A stretch of DNA of 64,000 nt, from the NCBI RefSeq assembly GCF_030250645.1, contig NZ_JASSVS010000009.1, positions 123,827-187,826 on the forward strand, written 5' to 3'. The DNA comes from Marinobacter azerbaijanicus (lineage in GTDB: Bacteria; Pseudomonadota; Gammaproteobacteria; Pseudomonadales; Oleiphilaceae). The position numbers were made by a program, and so were the translations under genes. Shown piece by piece: positions 36,330 through 45,665 of this stretch; position 1 is the stretch's first letter; each line of letters begins with the position of its first letter. The notes under the pieces were generated by a model, which was not told where the DNA came from, did not search any database, and saw only the letters and a list, made by a program, of their open reading frames with translations.

Positions 36330-37586
36330 TCAGTTTCCATGCTCGGGCCCGGTTCTGGTGGCCGTTTTAGTGCGTGATGCATCGTTGTTGGGCGGTCTTG
36401 AGGCTTCATGACTGCCTGCCATCCAGTCATGAAGGTGCTCCCCCAGCAGACGGTCGCTGGACACATTGACGGGCCCGTAGTGACCGGAAAGGGTGAACGG
36501 GATCTGGTGCCGTCCTTCCGTCTTGCTGTCGATGACCGGTGTGTCGATGCCCATGGAGGCGGCGGCATCCCGGAACAGGTCCGGGCGAACCACCTGGCGC
36601 AACATCGAGCCGTTGACCGGGCCCAGTTGTCCGCGCAGAGTCAGCCGAGTGGCCAGCCAGTGGGCCTGCGACAACCAGGGGAAGTTGGCCGAGTGGCGGA
36701 AGAAATGCTGTTCCAGCCTTGGGTGGAAAAGGCTGTAGGGGTGGTTATCCAGTACATTGATCTGTTCGCCCAGGTATTCCGGTTTCGCAAGAATTTCCCG
36801 TAGCAGGCGGTGGTTATGGGTGTTGTCCAGCCACCGACAGGCGGCGAGCAGGGCGCGTAGCAGACGCCTGTACATGACGCCGTGTTGCGATAACCAGTCA
36901 GCTCGCATACCCAGGACTTTTTCCGGAGCGTTCTGCCAGATCTGATGGCCGGAATGAAGGATGCGGCCCAGTTCTTCATACTCCAGCAGGCTGTTCCAGG
37001 GCTCGCCCACGCAACAGCCCTCGATGGCATTCGAGCGGAATGCATCCACCATCTGGACCGGTGAAACCGGAATAATCTGGGTATGACTTTCCACCTCCGG
37101 GCCTGCGGAGGCCAGCCAGTCCCGAAGCTGAAGATCGTGGCTGGACCACGGCGCCACGGAAGCCAGCCGTATTGGTTTGCCTCTGTCCTTTGCCACCCGG
37201 ACCAGCTCGCGGGCAGTGGCGATGGGGTTGTCGAGATCGGTGGTTGAACGAACCAGTTGGTGATGAAGCTGATTACCCAGGGTGATTCCGTTACCATTAC
37301 GGCTCAGTACCATGCCTACCACTATGGGTACCCTGGGCCGGTCGCTGGCCAGGGACATGCTCAGAGGCATGGGAGCCAGCATGTGTCCGCCATCGAGCAG
37401 GCCAAACGTGACTTTGTCACGCAGCGAAGCCCATGAGCCCTCTCTAACCAGCTCGACATCAAGCCCTTCGGCATCGAACAGTCCTAACTCGCGGGCAACA
37501 ATCAGTGGCGCACTGTCGAGGAGTGGTACGAAACCGAGCCGGACATGGAATCCGGGGTGTTTGTGGATTGGCGTTGGCTGGACCAT
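36330..37586 (-). CDS. nasS: Nitrate/nitrite sensor NasS
   Basis: 418 residues of the NrtA/CmpA fold (VRLGFVPLLDSAPLIVARELGLF, GLLDGGHMLAPMPLSMSLA, GNGITLGNQ, CCVGEPWNSLLEYEELG) but with no signal peptide, so it is cytoplasmic. Such proteins hold NasT inactive and let it go on binding nitrate or nitrite. It follows nasT after 30 nt. The C-terminal 30 residues are polar and probably loose. Confidence 0.9.
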   Translation of the reverse strand: MVQPTPIHKHPGFHVRLGFVPLLDSAPLIVARELGLFDAEGLDVELVREGSWASLRDKVTFGLLDGGHMLAPMPLSMSLASDRPRVPIVVGMVLSRNGNGITLGNQLHHQLVRSTTDLDNPIATARELVRVAKDRGKPIRLASVAPWSSHDLQLRDWLASAGPEVESHTQIIPVSPVQMVDAFRSNAIEGCCVGEPWNSLLEYEELGRILHSGHQIWQNAPEKVLGMRADWLSQHGVMYRRLLRALLAACRWLDNTHNHRLLREILAKPEYLGEQINVLDNHPYSLFHPRLEQHFFRHSANFPWLSQAHWLATRLTLRGQLGPVNGSMLRQVVRPDLFRDAAASMGIDTPVIDSKTEGRHQIPFTLSGHYGPVNVSSDRLLGEHLHDWMAGSHEASRPPNNDASRTKTATRTGPEHGN

Positions 37587-37616
37587 CGTGACTCCGTAAG
37601 ACCTTGACTGGCGCTG

Positions 37617-38243
37617 TTACGAGGCTTTCTGCGCCGGCTTGTCGGATCCCTGGCTGCGGCTCTCGATCAGCGATATAACGCGTCCTGCCATGACCGCCAG
37701 CCGCTCGCTGTGTTCCATGGCGGAGCTGCGCAACAGACGGTAGGCGGTTTCCTCGTCGCAGTGTTCATGTCGCATGATGAGGCCCTTCGCCTTCTCGATA
37801 ATCTTGCGGTCCTCCAGCGCCGAGCGGGTTTCCTCCAGCTCGGTGCGCAACGCCTGAAAGGATTCAAACTGGGCCACCGCCGAGTCAATGATCGAGCGAA
37901 CCCGTTCCGGCTGTATGCCGTCGACGACATAGGCGCTGACACCCGCCTTTACCGCCGCATGTATGGTGGCGCGATCGCCTGGTCGGTCGGCAAAGAAGAC
38001 AATGGGCCTGGGTGCATGGGTATTGAGCGTGCTCATGTTTTCCAGGGTGTCCCGGTCTGGCGAGTCCATATCGATGATCACCATGTCTGGCTGGTCCCGG
38101 GCCACTGCTGCTGTCAGGCCATTGGCATCGGGGCGCTGACGGATCACTTCATGGCCTTCGTGCCTGAGGGCGGCACAAACCTGACTTGCCCGTTCGGGGT
38201 CCTTGTCTATCAGAAGGATGCGAAGGGGTTCTGGCGAATTCAT
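37617..38243 (-). CDS. nasT: ANTAR-domain response regulator NasT (RNA-binding antiterminator)
   Basis: 208 residues: receiver-like domain (about 5-125; ILLIDKDPERA, VIIDMDSPDRDT, PIVFFADRPGDRATIHAAVKAGVSAYVVDGI) and a C-terminal coiled region with ANTAR domain (about 135-195; LEDRKIIEKAKGLIMRHEHCDEETAYRLLRSSAM). The conserved receiver Lys, usually AYVVKP, is Asp here, as expected for a regulator driven by protein binding instead of phosphorylation. Binds the leader hairpins before nrtA, nasC and nasA and prevents termination. Confidence 0.94.
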   Translation of the reverse strand: MNSPEPLRILLIDKDPERASQVCAALRHEGHEVIRQRPDANGLTAAVARDQPDMVIIDMDSPDRDTLENMSTLNTHAPRPIVFFADRPGDRATIHAAVKAGVSAYVVDGIQPERVRSIIDSAVAQFESFQALRTELEETRSALEDRKIIEKAKGLIMRHEHCDEETAYRLLRSSAMEHSERLAVMAGRVISLIESRSQGSDKPAQKAS

Positions 38244-38530
38244 GATGGTTACCTCAACTGAATAGTCGTTGACGGTGACTGGCTAACCGTTCAGCAAAGC
38301 CTTTCCCGTCCTGGCAGTCGCAGCTGCAATAAATCTGCCAGGGTGCTGCAACGCCTTCTGTCCGTGTTTGTCAGCGAATTCCGGAATGCCTTTGGCGTGT
38401 CCCGGTAAGGGAAAACTGCGCAGTTGTTGGGCGTTTTTTGCCGGTGTTGCACCGTTTTGATTCTGAATGGATGGTGAAGCTCCCGGTTTTTAAAGGCTGA
38501 AGTGCCGCTGCAGACAGATTGGGCAGGTGA

Positions 38531-38546
38531 TGGCCCTGGATTTGCA
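38531..38546 (+). promoter_or_regulatory. Sigma54 promoter of nasA
   Basis: TGGCCCTGGATTTGCA: -24 box TGGCCC and a perfect TTGCA -12 box with correct spacing. The gap 38244-38685 between nasT and nasA holds this site and the leader; nothing else was recognised in it. Confidence 0.72.
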
Positions 38547-38602
38547 GGTAGCCGGGCGTTGTATGAATAGCCCGGGAAGATGAAGGCCCGGTGAATAAAT
38601 CT

Positions 38603-38666
38603 GGCAAAGAGGCCCGCCTGCCCCGTCTGTCTGGTCACAGATCCGGGGCAGTGCGGGCCTTTTTTT
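38603..38666 (+). promoter_or_regulatory. Antitermination leader of nasA
   Basis: GGC-AAAGAG-GCC at 38603-38614, a six-base loop with A at 1 and G at 4 but only three strong stem pairs, overlaps the 5' arm of a strong terminator (38611-38666: GGCCCGC and CTGCCCCG pairing with CGGGGCAG and GCGGGCC, then seven Ts). The upstream P1 hairpin was not found with confidence. Confidence 0.68.
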
Positions 38667-38685
38667 GTGATGCTCAGGAGATGTC

Positions 38686-41349
38686 GTGGATTCACTGAAA
38701 GCCGGTAACCCCTCTGTCCATACTACCTGCCCCTATTGCGGAGTCGGGTGTGGTGTTGTCGCCAGTCCCGACACCCGACAGCCGGTGGCGGGCGACGCTG
38801 AACACCCGGCAAACCAGGGAAGGTTGTGCGTCAAGGGCGCCAGTCTGCACGAGACCACCGGGCACGAAGGACGATTGCTGTTTCCGGTTATCAGGGGCCA
38901 TCGGGCTGGATGGGATAAGGCCATTGAGGAGGTGGCGAAGGCAATTCGCAGCAGCATGGACGCCTACGGGCCCGAGTCGGTGGCCTTCTACCTGTCCGGG
39001 CAGTTGTTGACCGAAGACTATTACGTCGCCAACAAGCTGGCCAAGGGCTTTATACGCACACCCAATGTGGATACCAACTCCCGGCTCTGCATGTCGTCAG
39101 CGGTGGCTGCCCATAAGCGCGCTTTTGGTGCCGATGTGGTGCCCGGCTGTTATGAGGATCTGGAACTGGCGGATCTGTTGGTGCTTGCGGGCAGTAATGC
39201 GGCCTGGGCCCACCCTGTGCTTTACCAGCGCATGAAAACCGCCGCCCGCGAGGGCCGCCGGGTGGTGGTGATCGATCCCCGGCGCACCGCCACCAGCGAG
39301 CTGGCAGATCTGCACCTGCCGCTCCGTCCCGGTACTGATACGGTCCTGTTCAATGGTTTGTTGGGTTGGCTGGCGGACGGGGACGGGCTGGACCAGGCCT
39401 ACATCGACCATCATTGCCAGGGGTTCGGTGAAGCCCTGGCGAGTGCAAGGGCGGCAGCGCCGGATGTGGCGTCTGTGGCCAAACAGTGTGATTTGCCACG
39501 GCAGGATGTGGAAACCTTCTATCGCTGGTTTACATCAACGCCACGCACGGTTACCGCCTTCTCCCAGGGGATTAACCAGTCCGTTGCCGGCACCGACAAG
39601 GGCAATGCCATTATCAACTGCCACCTGGCCACAGGGCGTGTTGGCAAGCCCGGTGCAGGGCCTTTTTCACTGACCGGCCAGCCCAACGCCATGGGTGGCC
39701 GGGAAGTGGGTGGCCTGGCCAACACGCTGGCCGCCCATATGGATTACGACAGCCCTGATTCCAGGTCAAAAGTGGCCGGCTTCTGGGGCACCAGCTCGGT
39801 AGCTGACGGTCCCGGGCTGAAGGCTGTGGATATGTTTGAGGCGGTTCACCGGGGGGATATCCGGGTGCTCTGGATTATGGGTACCAACCCGGCAGTCAGC
39901 CTGCCGGATTCGACACGGGTCCGGGAAGCACTGGCACTTTGTCCCACGGTGATCGTGTCCGACTGCGTGAGTCAGACCGACACAACCGCCCATGCCGACA
40001 TACTGCTACCCGCCGCAGGCTGGGGTGAAAAGGATGGCACGGTGACCAACTCGGAACGGCGTATCTCGAGACAACGCAGCTTCCTGCCCCTGCCCGCCGA
40101 GGTGAAGCCGGACTGGTGGATAGTGAGTTCGGTGGCGGGAAAGCTGGGCTTTGCAGAGGCCTTTGATTACGACCGCCCTGCGGACATATTCCGCGAGCAC
40201 GCCGCTTTGTCGGCTCACGAAAATGGTGGCGAACGAATCTTCAATCTCGCCGGACTGGCAGGCCTGACGGATACTGGCTACGACGCTCTGGAACCAGTGC
40301 AATGGCCAGTACTGTCGGGTGCTGGTGCAACTGGCTCGTCCCGCCTTTTTACCGATGGCCGCTTTGTAACCGACGACCATCGCGCCCGGTTTGTTGCCAT
40401 CAACACGATATTGCCTGAACAGAAAGCCTGCGATGGGTATCCCATGGTGGTCAACACCGGTCGCATAAGGGACCAGTGGCATACCATGACCCGAACCGCC
40501 AGTGCGCCACGACTGCTGGCGCACAGATCCGAGCCATTCATTGAAGTTCATCCGCACGACATGGCGAGACTGAAGCTGCTGGAAGGACATCTTGGTCGGC
40601 TGACCCTGAAAAACGACCACTTTGTGGGGCGGGTGCGCAGCAGTGGCGAACAGCGACCGGGGGAAGTCTTTATTCCCATCCACTGGAACCGCCAGTTTGC
40701 CTCCAGTGCCGTGGCTACCGTGTTGACGGAATCGGTAACGGACCCCGTCTCTGGCCAGCCCGAAGCAAAACACGGCCGCGCATCCCTGACCCCGTTCCGC
40801 GCAAGCTGGCACGGACGGCTTCTGGTTCGCCGTAATCGGCCCCGACGCTGGCTGGCGGACTACTGGTGCCATGTGCCGCTCCATCACTGTGACAGCTGGT
40901 GGATCGCAGGGGGGCAGCCCGTCCAATGGCAGGGTGCCGTGAGCGACTGGCTTGGAGGGGCCGCCCATGTCGTTATGGCCGATCCGGCACAGGGGTGTTT
41001 CCGCGCCGCCCGTATCATCAATGGCCAACTGGAAGCTGTATTGATGGTGGATCATGACCCGGCCAGGATTCCGAAGGCGGGTTGGCTGGATGACTGTTTC
41101 TCCGAGCCGGAGTTGTCAGAATCCAGCCGCAGAACTCTGCTGGCGGCCCGCGACGTGGATGTAGAAGACCCGGGGGCCATTATCTGCAGTTGTTTTCAGG
41201 TGGGCGAGCGCCAGATCGGGGCTGCTATTGCCGACGGGGTGGAATCGGTGCAGGGGCTTGGCGATCTACTTCGTTGCGGTACCAACTGCGGCTCCTGTAT
41301 TCCGGAATTGCGTAACCTGATTGACGGTTCAGTCGGCGAGAGGGTGTAG
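38686..41349 (+). CDS. nasA: Assimilatory nitrate reductase catalytic subunit
   Basis: 887-residue molybdopterin enzyme reducing nitrate to nitrite in the cytoplasm. N-terminal [4Fe-4S] Cys at about 15, 18, 22 and 48 (CPYCGVGCGV, LCVKG), Mo-bis-MGD domains with NVDTNSRLCMSSAV and GAGPFSLTGQPNAMGGREVGG, and a C-terminal BFD-like [2Fe-2S] domain, CSCFQVGERQIG to CGTNCGSCIPEL (about 828-880). Starts with GTG 38686, AGGAG 5 nt before. Divergent from the nasT-nasS-nrt block. Confidence 0.95.
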   Translation: MDSLKAGNPSVHTTCPYCGVGCGVVASPDTRQPVAGDAEHPANQGRLCVKGASLHETTGHEGRLLFPVIRGHRAGWDKAIEEVAKAIRSSMDAYGPESVAFYLSGQLLTEDYYVANKLAKGFIRTPNVDTNSRLCMSSAVAAHKRAFGADVVPGCYEDLELADLLVLAGSNAAWAHPVLYQRMKTAAREGRRVVVIDPRRTATSELADLHLPLRPGTDTVLFNGLLGWLADGDGLDQAYIDHHCQGFGEALASARAAAPDVASVAKQCDLPRQDVETFYRWFTSTPRTVTAFSQGINQSVAGTDKGNAIINCHLATGRVGKPGAGPFSLTGQPNAMGGREVGGLANTLAAHMDYDSPDSRSKVAGFWGTSSVADGPGLKAVDMFEAVHRGDIRVLWIMGTNPAVSLPDSTRVREALALCPTVIVSDCVSQTDTTAHADILLPAAGWGEKDGTVTNSERRISRQRSFLPLPAEVKPDWWIVSSVAGKLGFAEAFDYDRPADIFREHAALSAHENGGERIFNLAGLAGLTDTGYDALEPVQWPVLSGAGATGSSRLFTDGRFVTDDHRARFVAINTILPEQKACDGYPMVVNTGRIRDQWHTMTRTASAPRLLAHRSEPFIEVHPHDMARLKLLEGHLGRLTLKNDHFVGRVRSSGEQRPGEVFIPIHWNRQFASSAVATVLTESVTDPVSGQPEAKHGRASLTPFRASWHGRLLVRRNRPRRWLADYWCHVPLHHCDSWWIAGGQPVQWQGAVSDWLGGAAHVVMADPAQGCFRAARIINGQLEAVLMVDHDPARIPKAGWLDDCFSEPELSESSRRTLLAARDVDVEDPGAIICSCFQVGERQIGAAIADGVESVQGLGDLLRCGTNCGSCIPELRNLIDGSVGERV

Positions 41350-42030
41350 CAGAACGGCTGGCACTCTATACCGCAATCCACGGCATGGCCCCGTCCCTTC
41401 GACCGTACAGGTTTTCCGGTTTACCCGGATAATCGTGCCTTGCATGTGCCGCGTACTGGTACCAAACCCAACGCTGTCCCCCACTGACCATTTCGCCATC
41501 AACTGGCGCGTATCCGTGGACTGGATCGGCTCATGGGGTAAAGGTATGCCGGCACGCTCTGCCTGTTCTGCCAGGTGGCGCTTGGCAGCATCGGCGCCAC
41601 CGCTGTCGTGAAGTTCATCCAGTATGCGGTAGAAATGCGGGTTATGGACGGAGCCGTGATAGCGTTGGCCGGCTACATGCTGGAGCAAGTGTGCAAATTC
41701 GTGGCAACAGGTGTGCGCCAGCAGATTCAGTGTGGTGACCTCGCCCTCAAAATACTTGCGCTGCCGTATCTCCCGCCCGGAAAGCCAGCCGGCGACAGCA
41801 TCAGGCTGGTGCTTGGACATGATCATGCGCTTGCCATAGGTAATCTGGTGTTGTTTCAACCGCGGATCAAATCGGTGGTAGGTGGCCTGGCCGGAGCCGA
41901 CCCGGCAAAGCAGGGTTGTGGCCGGAGCCTGTTTGCGGACCCAGTTCTGCGCGGGGGACCAGAGAACCTCTTGGGTTACGGCGCACATCAGTTCGCCGAG
42001 ACGAATGGCGTAATTTGTGGAAATGGTCAT
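41329..42030 (-). CDS. SprT-like zinc metalloprotease family protein
   Basis: 233 residues. Zinc-protease motif HEFAHLLQH near 108 and HNPHFYRILDELH downstream, the SprT pattern; a C-terminal region (VGDSVGFGTSTRHMQGTIIRVNRKTCTVEG) looks like a small beta barrel for nucleic acid or protein binding. ATG 42030 lacks a good ribosome site; the frame is open to 42102. The 3' end overlaps nasA by 21 nt, tail to tail. Confidence 0.75.
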   Translation of the reverse strand: MTISTNYAIRLGELMCAVTQEVLWSPAQNWVRKQAPATTLLCRVGSGQATYHRFDPRLKQHQITYGKRMIMSKHQPDAVAGWLSGREIRQRKYFEGEVTTLNLLAHTCCHEFAHLLQHVAGQRYHGSVHNPHFYRILDELHDSGGADAAKRHLAEQAERAGIPLPHEPIQSTDTRQLMAKWSVGDSVGFGTSTRHMQGTIIRVNRKTCTVEGTGPCRGLRYRVPAVLLHPLAD

Positions 42031-42182
42031 TCTGGGGGAGCCTGAGTCTGTGTCTTCTACCGCTAATCTGCCTGAACTCGCTAAGGGTACCTTTCGGTTC
42101 ACGAGTTTGCTATGGCTCTGTTCCGCTGACGACCGATAGAGCTCGCTGTGCCGACGAAGCCGTTGCTTGAATCGGCGCTCTT

Positions 42183-42234
42183 AATCAGACAAACTGTTAC
42201 CAGATATAAATAAGTGGTGACAGTTTGTCTGATT
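42183..42234. promoter_or_regulatory. 19-bp inverted repeat at the abiEi promoter
   Basis: Arms 42183-42201 and 42216-42234 match at 18 of 19 positions (ATCAGACAAACTG and CAGTTTGTCTGAT) around AGATATAAATAAGT, which contains a TATAAA -10 candidate. AbiEi antitoxins repress their own promoter by binding inverted repeats, so this is the likely operator. Confidence 0.75.
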
Positions 42235-42845
42235 CCGGCTCCGCCCGACCTTTCCGGGCACAACTCCAAACCATGTTCCGCCAGCACGGCGGCCAGCTTC
42301 GCCTGAGCGAGGCGCTGGCCCAGGGCTTTAGTCGGTACCAGTTCTATCAGCTCCGGGACGAGGGGCTGATTGAGCCGGTCAGCCGCGGTCTGTACCGGCT
42401 GGCGGATCTTCCGCCGATTGAAAATCCCGATTTGGTCGCCGCCGTCACTCGTTTTCCCCATGCTGTACTCTGTCTGATCTCAGCGTTGGACTGGCACGGC
42501 ATCACCACGCAGGTCCCCCATCAGGTGTATCTGGCGGTGGAGCGGGGTGCCCGTTTGCCGGTTCTGGATTATCCGCCGGTGGCCGGGTACCGGCTCTCCG
42601 GGCGGGCATTCAGTGCAGGCATTGAGCATGTGGATGTGGATGGAATTACCCTGAACGTCTACAACCCGGAGAAAACCCTTGCGGACTGCTTCAAGTTCCG
42701 GAACCGCATCGGCATGGATGTGGTGCTGGAGGCGCTGGAGCTTTATCGCACCCGTAAAACCTTCCTTCCGGGCAAACTGATGGAATACGCCAGAATCTGC
42801 CGGGTCGCTAATGTGATGGCGCCCTATGTGGAAGCCAGGCTGTGA
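42225..42845 (+). CDS. AbiEi-family antitoxin / transcriptional regulator
   Basis: 206 residues: N-terminal winged helix (LRLSEALAQGFSRYQFYQLRDEGLIEPVSRGLYRL) and the AbiEi antitoxin domain (AVLCLISALDWHGITTQVPHQVYLAVERGARLP, NVYNPEKTLADCFKFRNRIGMDVVLEALELYRTRK). Partner of an AbiEii nucleotidyltransferase toxin in type IV systems; here the toxin gene is destroyed. The start is uncertain: TTG 42225 lies inside the operator, ATG 42273 would shorten it by 16 residues. Confidence 0.85.
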   Translation: MSDSGSARPFRAQLQTMFRQHGGQLRLSEALAQGFSRYQFYQLRDEGLIEPVSRGLYRLADLPPIENPDLVAAVTRFPHAVLCLISALDWHGITTQVPHQVYLAVERGARLPVLDYPPVAGYRLSGRAFSAGIEHVDVDGITLNVYNPEKTLADCFKFRNRIGMDVVLEALELYRTRKTFLPGKLMEYARICRVANVMAPYVEARL

Positions 42846-42892
42846 ATGGAATCAGTCGATCACCGGAATAACCAAAGTGAAAGGAGATCACG

Positions 42893-43107
42893 ATGGCCAA
42901 AAACACCACCGCGTCTGTTCGCCAGAAACTGCTGAAGTAAGTCCCGGGAAGAAAAACGCCCCTTTCAGGAGCTGTTGCAGTATTACGCCATGGAGCGGGA
43001 TATTGAGTTGAACTCGGTGACTGCTCTCTACGAAGCCTGCAAGCCGGAGATTTTCCAACAGCACGATAATCAGCGCATTGCGGCTAGTGGCCGGAAATGG
43101 GTAGCTT
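42893..43107 (+). pseudogene. Remnant of AbiEii toxin gene
   Basis: MAKNTTASVRQKLLK then a stop; one base further the frame continues as SREEKRPFQELLQYYAMER, together the usual start of AbiEii toxins. After MER the sequence jumps to DIELNSVTALYEACKPEIFQQHDNQRIAASGRKWVA and a stop, so most of the nucleotidyltransferase is deleted. The product cannot be functional. Confidence 0.8.
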
Positions 43108-43239
43108 AACTTTAGTTCCTTGGGCACGGCTCAGATACCAGAAGGCTATGTCATTGGAAGTGCGAAACTCGATGGGTTGTTGGTCGAAAGAAGCGCAACC
43201 CGAGATCAGGTTGATCAAAAAAATCCCGCAAGCCATGAA

Positions 43240-43305
43240 CGCTTTCATAAAACACTCTTAACCGGCAAGCTGATGGACTACGCCAGAATATGCCGGGTCG
43301 ATTAA
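43240..43305 (+). pseudogene. Second abiEi 3' end fragment
   Basis: KTLLTGKLMDYARICRVD here repeats KTFLPGKLMEYARICRVAN near the end of the intact abiEi (about 42755-42812), with matching DNA. A leftover from another abiE locus or from a recombination between two. Confidence 0.7.
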
Positions 43306-43751
43306 TTCGAAATCTTTGCGCCATTAATGCGTATCGACGCTGAGCTTTCAGTTGGACCCTGGAAGGTAATGAGAGACTGGGCTTGGTTGTCGGGTACGAT
43401 AAATACGGTTCTAAAATCTCCCTGAACTACTCCAAATACCTGTGCTTCAGGAATCTTCTCTATCCAAACTGGTTTGCTAGAGCCCTGATCGGCGCTTTCA
43501 AAGAGAGTCATTGATGTGTCGAGTGCTGAATCCGAGCTTACGGTGCTAGGAATCTCATCGGATTTAACGAAACCTATGATTCGATTGTTTCTCAGAAAAA
43601 GAAGTTCACCATCCCTCGCCTTAACAGAGGAGAACATCTCATTTGGCACCTCTATAGATAATTCGCTATATGGTTGAATGATCAGTGAAAAATGGGATGC
43701 ACAGCCCGAGAGCAAAAGTACAAACGCTAAAGCTAGACCTATCCTTGGCAT
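43302..43751 (-). CDS. Putative lipoprotein, unknown function
   Basis: 149 residues with lipobox LLLSGCAS (Cys at about 17), so exported and lipid-anchored. The rest is beta-rich with no family I recognise. It is 10 nt behind the 115-residue unknown gene and may form a unit with it and the Hcp gene. A role as periplasmic immunity protein for an Hcp-delivered toxin is only a guess. Confidence 0.6.
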   Translation of the reverse strand: MPRIGLALAFVLLLSGCASHFSLIIQPYSELSIEVPNEMFSSVKARDGELLFLRNNRIIGFVKSDEIPSTVSSDSALDTSMTLFESADQGSSKPVWIEKIPEAQVFGVVQGDFRTVFIVPDNQAQSLITFQGPTESSASIRINGAKISN

Positions 43752-43761
43752 GGTGGGAGTC

Positions 43762-44109
43762 TCATCTCAATGTCGTTTCGATAGAGGATCTGAATTGACC
43801 AGAACGGACATTCCGACACAGCCAGCTTACCCTCACTTCGTTCTGCAGAAAAGGTTTCCCTGCCTCTCGAATCAGGCGTAAAGCCCATTTTGTGATCCTT
43901 CGCGTTGGCCGGAGCAGGTCCTGCGGAGAAGGAACTGCATCAACCCACCTACTGCAATCAACCGTTTCCACGAGCATATGGGCGATAGCGCGCACAGTCT
44001 CTTCGGTTACGCTGCTCTCAGTAAAACCCGAAGCAACAGATTGGCCGAAGAACGCCTTCATGATGGCTCTGATTTTATCAATGTCTTCGGCTGACAATTG
44101 ACTATCCAT
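43762..44109 (-). CDS. Hypothetical protein behind hcp
   Basis: 115 residues, mostly helical, no signal peptide: MDSQLSAEDIDKIRAIMKAFFGQSVASG to RSSIETTLR. Not recognised. It is placed 53 nt behind an orphan hcp, with a terminator-like hairpin between. Basic C-terminal half. Confidence 0.5.
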   Translation of the reverse strand: MDSQLSAEDIDKIRAIMKAFFGQSVASGFTESSVTEETVRAIAHMLVETVDCSRWVDAVPSPQDLLRPTRRITKWALRLIREAGKPFLQNEVRVSWLCRNVRSGQFRSSIETTLR

Positions 44110-44130
44110 ATTTTCATCCTTGAAAAGCGA

Positions 44131-44153
44131 AAGGGCCCCACGCAGGAGCCCTT
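44131..44153 (-). terminator. Hairpin after hcp
   Basis: AAGGGC at 44148-44153 (as read on the minus strand) pairs with GCCCTT at 44131-44136, then TCGCTTTTC. Moderate terminator that would make hcp expression higher than that of the genes behind it. Confidence 0.55.
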
Positions 44154-44162
44154 GTTAGGTGA

Positions 44163-44681
44163 TTACCCCTCGATCGGCGAGCGCCAGTCGTCAGCACCGG
44201 AAGTACCGGCAACAGCATGCTCCCAGGTTATCTTGCGGTAGGACAGGGAAGCGGTTACCAGCTGGGTAAAGTCGGCGCTGGCAGCGTCCTGGCAGTGCGG
44301 CATATTGCAGTTGATGTCGATGATAGTGGCATCTTCCAGGATGGTGGAGAAGAAGTGCTCCTGCTTGCCTTCAACAGAGGTGCGGTACCACTTCAGCTCA
44401 ACCTTCGGCAGCATTTCACCGGAAGCCAGGGCGTTGTACATCAGCGGTGTTGCCTTGTTCAGTGCAGAGGTGAACTTGAACGGCTTGTGAACGCGCTGGC
44501 CTGAAGGCTGGCCGGACTGGGGGTCAGTCGGAACCGTTACAACGTGGCTGAATTCCTGGACAAGCACTTCGTCTTCGTGGCCTTCAACGTAGATGTTGCC
44601 TACGGAATCGGACGTGAATGCGCCGGCGGTGATGTTCCCCTGGGTCTGGCCTTCGATGCTGATATAACAAGGAGTTGGCAT
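44163..44681 (-). CDS. hcp: Hcp family type VI secretion tube protein (orphan)
   Basis: 172 residues: MPTPCYISIEGQTQGNITAGAF, NIYVEGHEDEVLVQEFSHVVTVP, VHKPFKFTSALNKATPLMYNALASGEMLPKVELKWYR, the Hcp1 pattern. Hcp hexamers form the tube of type VI secretion systems. No other type VI gene is in the window. ATG 44681 has GGAG 8 nt upstream; the frame is open further but without support. Confidence 0.92.
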   Translation of the reverse strand: MPTPCYISIEGQTQGNITAGAFTSDSVGNIYVEGHEDEVLVQEFSHVVTVPTDPQSGQPSGQRVHKPFKFTSALNKATPLMYNALASGEMLPKVELKWYRTSVEGKQEHFFSTILEDATIIDINCNMPHCQDAASADFTQLVTASLSYRKITWEHAVAGTSGADDWRSPIEG

Positions 44682-44744
44682 AGTCTGCTCCATGACGATT
44701 GAATGAATAAGTGTCCCCGGGTTTTCCCTGGACACCTACTCATT

Positions 44745-44760
44745 ATCAAAGGTCGTGCCA
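44745..44760 (-). promoter_or_regulatory. Sigma54-like site before hcp
   Basis: Minus strand TGGCACGACCTTTGAT: perfect -24 TGGCACG, but -12 reads TTGA instead of TTGC. Spacing is correct. Type VI hcp genes are sigma54-dependent in several bacteria. Confidence 0.5.
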
Positions 44761-44879
44761 TAAATAAAAAATCTATAAATAACAATGGTTAAGAGGTTTC
44801 TGGAGAGTAATTGCGGGGTCAGCCAGGCAATCCGTTGCTGGCTTTGGGGCGAGATCTTGCTGGTCGGGCAAACTATTGC

Positions 44880-45664
<785 letters not shown>

Positions 45665-45665
<1 letters not shown>

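Noticed and set aside
38291..38330. CTGGCAGTCGCAGCTGCAA as a sigma54 promoter for nasA
   Set aside because: The distance between GG and GC is one base too long; the site at 38531-38546 fits better and lies right before the leader.
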